Assembly: GCA_905204385.1 (NCBI GenBank)
Contig: CAJKZL010000023.1
Coordinates: forward strand, 1-14,399
Length of the DNA stretch: 14,399 nt
Reading direction: 5' to 3'
Source: an uncultured Odoribacter sp.
GTDB lineage: Bacteria > Bacteroidota > Bacteroidia > Bacteroidales > Marinifilaceae
Shown: positions 8,763-14,399 of the stretch, in pieces
How the letters are laid out: every line of letters begins with the position of its first letter
How positions within the stretch are numbered: position 1 is the first letter of the stretch
Made by a program: the position numbers and the translations under genes
Notes under the pieces: model-generated
What the model was told of the DNA's origin: nothing
Database searches by the model: none
The model's input: only the letters and a program-made list of their open reading frames with translations

Positions 8763-10196
8763 TCAATACTCAGGCGTAAAATCTACAACAGGGATCAATT
8801 CAATCATATCCATCGGCATCGTAGTTCCTTTTGTAGTCATAAAACGCAATGTTACATCCTGGCGGCTCTTCAATTCAATGCTTCCCAGATTTTTATAATT
8901 CAGGGTTGTCCATTCTTCGAAATCGCCGTCCTTCGTCTCTAAATTGACATTGGTATTCACCACCTGGTTATTATAAATCATCGTCAGATTACAACTATAA
9001 TTTACATAGTACATCATGCGTACTGTGTAGCTTCCGGGAACTACGTCGGGAATCGTCATATAGAAAACATCCCCCACCTGGGTGCCTGTAAACTGGCAAA
9101 TAGGAGGTTTCGCTCTTTTGATGGTTCCTTGATGGAAACTGTTATAACTCGGATTCTCGATGATTACGGCCGGCAATTCAGCAAATACGTTTTGCTTATA
9201 CCCTTTCTTGGCGTTATCCCTTCCATATAGATTCATTCTTACTTTTCCGGCAGTATGCTCGCGTATTCTTAATGGAACAGCCATAGCATGGTATATTCCA
9301 TTGATCGCAGTCTTGTCGGAAGCTCCGAAATAATCTTTCTGGTTTGCCCACAATCGGTTATCGACATAATTAAAGGTGGTTGGCTCGTGCGGGTAGAGCG
9401 TCTGTATGGTCCGTCCATTCAGCTGTTGAACGTAAGAACGTTCTCCGGGTATGATGTGATATTGCAACCAGGCTTTTACGTCTGTCAGGGTATCCGGATT
9501 CAAGACATCCTCCAGCACACGGTCGGGTTCTACCAATACCGTCACCGTACTGTCGTTCAGATAACTTGTGAAACCGTTGTCCTCGAACAATTTCAGCATG
9601 CGTGAAAATTCCCCGCTTTCCTTCAGCATTTCATATACGGTTTGGATCGGCGGTTCTAAAACCCGGTTGATTACATTTACATAACCATTCCGCAAATCGA
9701 TATTCTGTTCGACAATGGTCGCCCGGTTGTTCAATTTAATAGCGGTATAGGAAGAAGCATCCACCACCAGGTAATATTCTTCGCCCGTACCCATCATGGT
9801 AGGCTGTTTCAGATTACCACTCTCCAAGGAGTTAGTGTTCATTTTTTCCTTTTCAATGGTATGATAGAGCATATAGTATTTCCAATATTGAGGATCTTTC
9901 TCCTTATAATCGGAAATTCCCAACTCCTTATACAATTCCATAAAAGCAGAATCGTTAGGCACGAAACAAGTATAATTGCCCCAAGTAGATATCTGGCTGT
10001 AAAAGCCTGAATAGTCTGCAATATCCTTATAAATCGACAAGTCTTTTCTCGATTTCACATAATCGTAGATTTGCATGACTTCCTCGTCCCCATCGAATTG
10101 TCTCAAAGGGAAGTCGTCCTTGCAGGCAGAGATCAGAAAACACATACCCGCACCCCCGATCATCAGCAGACTCAAATATTTTTTTATCCTATTCAT
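8763..10196 (-). CDS. Double fasciclin (FAS1) domain lipoprotein
   Basis: This is a 477-aa protein with a lipoprotein signal peptide (lipobox LISAC, Cys25). The mature start CKDD fits the K-(D/E)2 surface-export signal described for Bacteroidota lipoproteins. The first FAS1 domain spans about 40-181, with 'TCFVPNDSAF' (76-85), the 'YHTI' element (111-114) and 'VINRVLEPP' closing it. The second spans about 185-310, with 'TVTVLVEPDRVLEDV', 'YHIIPG' (246-251) and 'AINGIYHAMAVPL' (297-309). Residues about 320-470 form a beta-sandwich C-terminal domain ('DVVPGSYTVRMMYYVNY', 'DVTLRFMTTKGTTMPMDMIELIPV') resembling a carbohydrate-binding module. FAS1 domains generally mediate adhesion or binding, so a surface ligand-binding role beside the importers is likely. 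It sits between the two SusC/SusD pairs, 32 bp after SusD-1 and 21 bp before SusC-2. It ends in TGA, whereas its neighbours end in TAA. Confidence 0.9.
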   Translation of the reverse strand: MNRIKKYLSLLMIGGAGMCFLISACKDDFPLRQFDGDEEVMQIYDYVKSRKDLSIYKDIADYSGFYSQISTWGNYTCFVPNDSAFMELYKELGISDYKEKDPQYWKYYMLYHTIEKEKMNTNSLESGNLKQPTMMGTGEEYYLVVDASSYTAIKLNNRATIVEQNIDLRNGYVNVINRVLEPPIQTVYEMLKESGEFSRMLKLFEDNGFTSYLNDSTVTVLVEPDRVLEDVLNPDTLTDVKAWLQYHIIPGERSYVQQLNGRTIQTLYPHEPTTFNYVDNRLWANQKDYFGASDKTAINGIYHAMAVPLRIREHTAGKVRMNLYGRDNAKKGYKQNVFAELPAVIIENPSYNSFHQGTIKRAKPPICQFTGTQVGDVFYMTIPDVVPGSYTVRMMYYVNYSCNLTMIYNNQVVNTNVNLETKDGDFEEWTTLNYKNLGSIELKSRQDVTLRFMTTKGTTMPMDMIELIPVVDFTPEY

Positions 10197-10228
10197 AATA
10201 CAAAATTTTCTGTTTTATAATCACTCCG

Positions 10229-11707
10229 TTAATCCTTGCCGAGATAGAAAGGTTTTTGTTTCAATTGGAGATTGTTTTCCACCTCGCTCTTCAGGTAGGG
10301 CATAAACCATCCTCTTTGGTCCGATAAGCGCGCTCTCATTGTTTGTTCTTTCACATATTGTGAGACAGTGGCAACCCGGTTGATCACCAAAGATTCATAT
10401 CCGGTGTTCAAGGCCATTCTCACCATGGAAAACCATTGTTTTCCTTCGAAGCCCAATTCGGCTATCCGTTCACAAAGTAATTTATCGAAAAACATTTCCC
10501 CTTTTCCATAGTCGGCGGGTGCGGCTTCTTCGATTTCCGATGCCCGCCTGATCATATTGATAGATTCCACAGCAGCATCGAACTGTCCCTTCATGGCCAG
10601 CGCCTCAGCTTTCATCAATAACACTTCCCGGAACCGGTAGAATATAAAATTCATTTTTTGTGCCGATACGGCATCCCTCATCACATAAGTTCCACCCTCT
10701 GACGACACGCCGGCATACTTAAACACCACAATGCCATAATAGCTTCTCGGATAACGGACAGTGTCGTTGGTAACCAAGCTGCCGCTGGCAGGATACACTT
10801 TGCGGAAACTGTTACGAATGGCCATGCTATTGGCGTAGAAGGTATTTGAATTACGGAACCAATTGGCAACCGGACTGGGCCGCTTTTCATCGATATACTG
10901 ATATTCAAAAATACTTTCCGATGAATTTCCGGTTGCAAACTGTGAAAACCAGGTTTCCCGGGTCAGCATTTTGTTTTTATAAATCTCTTCCAGATCGTTG
11001 CAAAACTGGATACATTCATCATATTGTTTCAACCAGAGTTTTACATCGGCCCAAATCGCCTTTACTGCTTTTTGGGTAATGCGGCCATAATTTTTGGTGG
11101 GCTGGGGGAAGGATAGCGGTGCATGAGCCAAAGCTTTCTCTAAATCGCTTTCGATTTGAGCATACACTTGTTCCTGAGCCACGGCAGGACCGTAGGCTTC
11201 CTGAGTATCCGACTCATAGGGTTCCAGGTAGACAGGCACGTCTTGAAAAGCACGCACCAGGTAAAAGTAATATAAAGCCCGTATCGCATAGACTTCGGAT
11301 TTCATGGATGCCACATCATCGGCGGTAACGCTTTGGTCATAATTCAAGACCTCCTCGGCATTTTTCAGGAAAGAATTCGCCCAGTTTATCCCTACATAGA
11401 CATCGCTCCAACTGGCAGCAGTCGCATTCGTAGTCCGTATGTCCTGTTTTATGATATTCTGGTAAGTTCCGTTATTTGAATCGTAGATGTCGGACCGAAC
11501 ATCTCCCCATACTAAAAACTTCAAAATGTTGTCTCCCAATTTTACATATACGCCGTTTAAGGCTGCTTCAAGCTGATCGCGGGTTTTCCAATAATCTTCT
11601 TTCAGCAATTGGTCGGGGATGTCCACATTCAGAAAACTGTTGCATCCTTGCGATCCCAGTAATAAAACTGTGATCAAACCTATTAAAGTATGTTTTAATC
11701 TTTTCAT
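10229..11707 (-). CDS. SusD/RagB-family ligand-binding lipoprotein (SusD-1)
   Basis: This is a 492-aa protein with a lipoprotein signal peptide (start MKRLKHTLIG, lipobox GSQGC, Cys22) and the typical SusD mature start CNSFLNVDIPDQ. Family landmarks are 'DYWKTRDQLEAALNGVY' near 38-54, the helix 'AIRALYYFYLVRAF' at 141-154, TPR-like repeats around 205-240, and 'ERIAELGFEGKQWF' at 413-426 in the C-terminal SusD/RagB domain. It ends 'KQKPFYLGKD'. It differs clearly from SusD-2, so the two pairs do not look like a recent tandem duplication. It starts 19 bp after the stop of the interrupted SusC-1, its expected partner, and has no sign of decay itself. Expected location: the outer face of the outer membrane, as the lid of the SusC barrel. 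Ligand unknown. Confidence 0.95.
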   Translation of the reverse strand: MKRLKHTLIGLITVLLLGSQGCNSFLNVDIPDQLLKEDYWKTRDQLEAALNGVYVKLGDNILKFLVWGDVRSDIYDSNNGTYQNIIKQDIRTTNATAASWSDVYVGINWANSFLKNAEEVLNYDQSVTADDVASMKSEVYAIRALYYFYLVRAFQDVPVYLEPYESDTQEAYGPAVAQEQVYAQIESDLEKALAHAPLSFPQPTKNYGRITQKAVKAIWADVKLWLKQYDECIQFCNDLEEIYKNKMLTRETWFSQFATGNSSESIFEYQYIDEKRPSPVANWFRNSNTFYANSMAIRNSFRKVYPASGSLVTNDTVRYPRSYYGIVVFKYAGVSSEGGTYVMRDAVSAQKMNFIFYRFREVLLMKAEALAMKGQFDAAVESINMIRRASEIEEAAPADYGKGEMFFDKLLCERIAELGFEGKQWFSMVRMALNTGYESLVINRVATVSQYVKEQTMRARLSDQRGWFMPYLKSEVENNLQLKQKPFYLGKD

Positions 11708-12407
11708 ATCTCTTTATTGTCAGCGATTAAAATGAAGCCCTTAAACCAAAAGTCAATTTGAAAGAATTGGTAGGAGTACTTTGCTCGTCGATACCAACTT
11801 TGATCAAACGCCCTTTATTGGGAGCAATTTCAGGATCCAAGCCCTTGTATTTCGTCCAGGTGAAGATATTCTCACAAGTACAGGAAAGAGACAATTTACT
11901 TAATCTCAATTTCTGAACGATTTGCCGTCCAAAATCATAGGTAAGCGATATTTCCTTCAGCTTCAGATAAGAAACATCTTCGACAAAACGGGAAGAAGCT
12001 GCATAATTCCGTTCGCAATATCTTTCCGCTCTCGGCATGTCCGTGATGTCTCCCTGTTTTCTCCAACGTCTCATCACGGAAGTCGCCTGATTGCTTTCAC
12101 TGTTCATATTTTCCAATTGATAACGCTGTCCGTTGATGACGTCCTGATCCACGTTGTAATAGAAAGAAATACCCATCGCCCAGTTTTTCCAATTCAGATT
12201 ATGACGGAACAGACCGAAATAACCTACGTTGGCATCACCGATCTGCACTATGTCGAGGTCATTGATTACGCCGTCGTGGTTGATGTCTTCGTAAATCATA
12301 TCTCCCCCTTTAAACTCTTCTCCATTAATAGAACTAAACCAGAGCTTATAAAGTGTACCGTCTGCCGTCAATACGAGCTTGCCGAAGAAATCGTGTACAT
12401 AGGCATC

Positions 12408-12410
12408 TTA
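12408..12410 (-). other. Premature TAA inside SusC-1
   Basis: The codon between 'KGVYARD' and 'DAYVHDFF' reads TAA. SusC proteins usually have Glu, Gln or a small polar residue here, so one base change (CAA or GAA to TAA) would explain it. The frame continues unchanged through conserved barrel sequence to the normal C-terminus. Translation stopping here would lose the last 226 residues, including the C-terminal barrel strands needed for outer-membrane insertion. Confidence 0.85.
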
Positions 12411-14372
12411 ATCCCGGGCATACACCCCTTTCGCCTTATACCCATAAATAGCTCCCAGGGCAGCTCCCGTTTCCAGCTTAGCCCTGAAACCATCGCCGGA
12501 ACCATAACCATACGACTCCTTATAGCCATCCGAGTCGGCCAGCCTTTCCGGCATTTTCAGCATTTTGTTTTCGTTGTGCGAAATACTGAAGTAGACGCTC
12601 CATTTAAACTTTATATCCTGGTTATCGATGGGCACTACATTAAAAGAAAGTTCCCAACCCTTATTTTCAAGCGTACCGAAATTCGTTTTCCTTGTACCGA
12701 AACCGGTTGAACTGGAAATAATTTCATCCATTAGTAAGTCACGTGTTCTCTTGTTGAATTCATCCGCAGTATATGTAATTCTTCTGTCCAGCACTCCAAA
12801 GCTGATTCCGTAGTTATATTCCGTCGTACGTTCCTCGTGCAAGTCGTCATTGGCGAACTTAGAGATGTAAGTATAGGGATCTCCCAGATAACCATTCGGA
12901 TTATTAGCGTAAGTAACCGACAGCATAGCATTTACATTCGGCATCTGTCCACTCATTCCGAAGCCGAAATAAGGTTTGAATTCATCCAGCCATTCCCTGT
13001 CCTTCAAAAAAGGCTCATTTTGCATGGTCCACGAGAATCCTGCGGTTGGAAACAAAGAAAATGGATTGTCCTTACCATATTTGGAAGATCCTTCCGTTTT
13101 CACATTGAAATTGAAGTTATAACGGTTTTTGTACCGATATTGCACATCTACAATTGCCGATAAGGTAGTGGCCAAGTTGTCATATCCACCGGCCCCGCTA
13201 ATCATGGGAGCGGCATTGCTTTCCATCAAATCGGAAGAAGCGCTTCGATTATAGGCCAAAGAAGTATGTTCCTCCTTTTTATAAATCAAGTCCACAATTC
13301 CGGTCAACTGCAGAAAATGTGTCTCGGTATTCAAAGGGTTGTATGACAGCATATTCTTATTGGTCAACTGCATGCTGTAATGATCATCCCTCCGTCCATT
13401 GTTGTAACTGGAATGATGTTCCTTTACACCCAAAGCCTCGGAAGGTGCAAAAAATTCATTTCCTTCCTGGTTGTAGTCTACGGTTACTTTCGTAGAAAAC
13501 ATCAAATTAGACATCAGGCTATAATCGATTCCCAAAAGAGCGGTGAATTGATTTCTTCGTGCCGTAAAAGTGGCATTGTCGATCATGGCAATCGGATTAT
13601 ACATCCGGGTACCGATAGAAGGTATAGGGTGTCCGTTGTTACCTTCGTCTTCAATATAATATTCCGTTCCATTCTTGTTATACACCGGCAAGAAAGCCGC
13701 CCTCTGTCTAGCCAATGCCTGAGGATTCAATTTTACATTGGACCATCTGTTGAAGCCCTTGATAGGCCATTCCCAGCTTCGTTTGTCTATCATTGAATTG
13801 GAATAGCTGAATTTGGTGGATATCTTAAGCTTCGTAGACATCTGATAATCCAACTTTATAGTCGAAGTAAAGCGATTTTCTCCACCGCCGATTTTCGTTC
13901 CATAAGAGTTATTGTAAGTCATGCTCCAATAGTACATCAAACGATCACCTCCGCCGGACAGGGAAAAATTATAATTCTGAAGGAAACCATGCCGGGTGAT
14001 CATTTTATACATATCGGTATTGTTGTTGTATAGCCAGGCGGTTTCGTCCGTCAAATCACCCCTTAACAAATTCAGGTTTTTATCATTTACATTATCGACG
14101 CCGCCATTGGCATTTGCCTGGGCTTCGATCACGAACATACGTTGCTGATCGCCATTCATAAGGGGTATGCTGTGTGTTTCGAACGTACTGGTATACTTAG
14201 CTGAAAAGGTAAACTGAGGTTTTCCTTTCCGGCCTTGTTTCGTTTTAATCACGATCACACCGTTTGCTCCACGTGAACCATAAATTGCAGTGGACGAGGC
14301 ATCTTTCAATACATCTTTCGATTCGATATCGCTAGGTTCCAGATAGCCTATCGGATTACTACCGAAATTCTG

Positions 14373-14375
14373 CTA
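14373..14375 (-). other. Premature TAG inside the SusC-1 plug
   Basis: On the minus strand the codons read 'SDVYKVSD', TAG, 'QNFGSNPIGYLEPSDIES', then the conserved 'VLKDASSTAIYG'. The sequence on both sides fits a SusC plug in the same frame. CAG (Gln), TTG (Leu) or another codon one change away would restore it. It lies 25 nt from the window edge, so the upstream context is short. Confidence 0.75.
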
Positions 14376-14399
14376 GTCGGACACTTTATAAACGTCACT

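Larger units (their letters stand above)
1..14399 (-). other. Probable single operon: two SusC/SusD pairs plus accessory lipoproteins
   Basis: All eight genes are on the minus strand and are separated by 19, 32, 21, 16, 21, 25 and 13 bp in order of transcription. None of these gaps holds a hairpin followed by a U-run, nor a Bacteroides-type promoter (TTTG, spacer, TAnnTTTG). Transcription is therefore expected to start upstream of 14399. The regulator, such as an ECF sigma/anti-sigma pair or a hybrid two-component system, is not in the window. Six of the eight products carry a lipoprotein signal peptide. Confidence 0.75.
11727..14399 (-). pseudogene. SusC/RagA-family TonB-dependent receptor with two in-frame stops (SusC-1, 5' end outside the window)
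   Basis: One reading frame runs from the window edge to the TAA at 11727-11729. It covers 890 codons before the terminal stop and is interrupted by TAG at 14373-14375 and TAA at 12408-12410. Without these it is a canonical SusC: plug motif 'VLKDASSTAIYGSRGANGV', barrel, 'YGYKAKGVYARD' just before the second stop, 'DAYVHDFFGKLVL' just after it, the calcium-loop-like 'YEDINHDGVINDLD', 'FVEDVSYLKLKEISLTYD', and a C-terminal Phe (LRASF) as expected for barrel assembly. Both flanking parts are in the same frame, so this is nonsense, not frameshift. TTG codons at 14309 and 12371 could be taken as starts of two shorter genes, but both are internal to conserved motifs. Roughly the first 100-200 residues (signal peptide and N-terminal domain) lie outside the window. 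It is probably the first gene visible in the operon. Sequencing or assembly error remains a real alternative to gene decay. Confidence 0.82.

Noticed and set aside
10197..10228. A/T-rich gap between SusD-1 and the FAS1 gene as an internal promoter or terminator
   Set aside because: It is only 32 bp, with no TAnnTTTG box and no GC-rich hairpin; it looks like an ordinary intra-operon spacer.
4187..11707. Tandem duplication of one SusCD pair
   Set aside because: The two SusD proteins differ throughout and the two SusC plugs are of different types, so a recent duplication is unlikely.
12371..12410. Possible frameshift splitting SusC-1 into two genes
   Set aside because: Both parts are in the same frame and the codons between them read through sensible SusC sequence apart from one TAA, so it is a nonsense codon, not an indel.
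11922..12710. 262-codon open frame on the plus strand
   Set aside because: It lies opposite the conserved SusC-1 sequence, shows no recognisable domain and has no promoter or partner gene; it is a shadow of the real gene.
12408..14375. Stop-codon reassignment or programmed readthrough as explanation for the two stops
   Set aside because: Two different stop codons (TAG and TAA) would have to be recoded in a lineage using the standard bacterial code, while TAA ends most genes here; decay or sequence error is simpler.

Overview
The window is one continuous minus-strand gene cluster of the SusC/SusD (RagA/RagB) type, the outer-membrane nutrient-capture systems characteristic of Bacteroidota. TonB-dependent SusC-type receptors, SusD-type lipoproteins, A/T-rich gaps almost without Shine-Dalgarno sequences, and a run of lipoprotein signal peptides all point to a gut-type member of the Bacteroidales. 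The genus cannot be fixed from this sequence; a family such as Odoribacteraceae or Bacteroidaceae is only a guess.

In the direction of transcription (from high to low coordinates) the genes are: (1) a SusC-type receptor whose 5' end lies outside the window and which carries two in-frame premature stops (14399-11727); (2) its SusD-type partner (11707-10229); (3) a lipoprotein with two fasciclin (FAS1) domains (10196-8763); (4) a second, divergent SusC-type receptor of 1000 aa (8741-5739); (5) a second SusD-type lipoprotein (5722-4187); (6) a lipoprotein with a five-Asp-box sialidase-like propeller (4165-2219); (7) a lipoprotein with three Calx-beta-like repeats (2193-589); and (8) the N-terminal 191 codons of a lipoprotein that looks like the propeptide of a subtilisin-like (S8) protease (575-1, continuing outside). 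Gaps between genes are only 13-32 bp, with no visible terminator or internal promoter, so one polycistronic mRNA is likely. No stretch over 300 bp lacks a gene. I see no tRNA, rRNA, CRISPR array or insertion sequence.

Inferred function: two outer-membrane SusCD-type importers with several probably surface-attached accessory lipoproteins (FAS1, propeller, Calx-beta, protease). No clear glycoside hydrolase is present: the sialidase-like protein seems to lack the family's key catalytic residues. The downstream protease suggests that the ligand may be a protein, peptide or glycoprotein rather than a plain polysaccharide, comparable to the RagAB peptide importer. The most notable observations are the two nonsense codons in the first SusC gene, the unusual plug of the second SusC, the apparently non-catalytic sialidase-like protein, and the overall gene combination.
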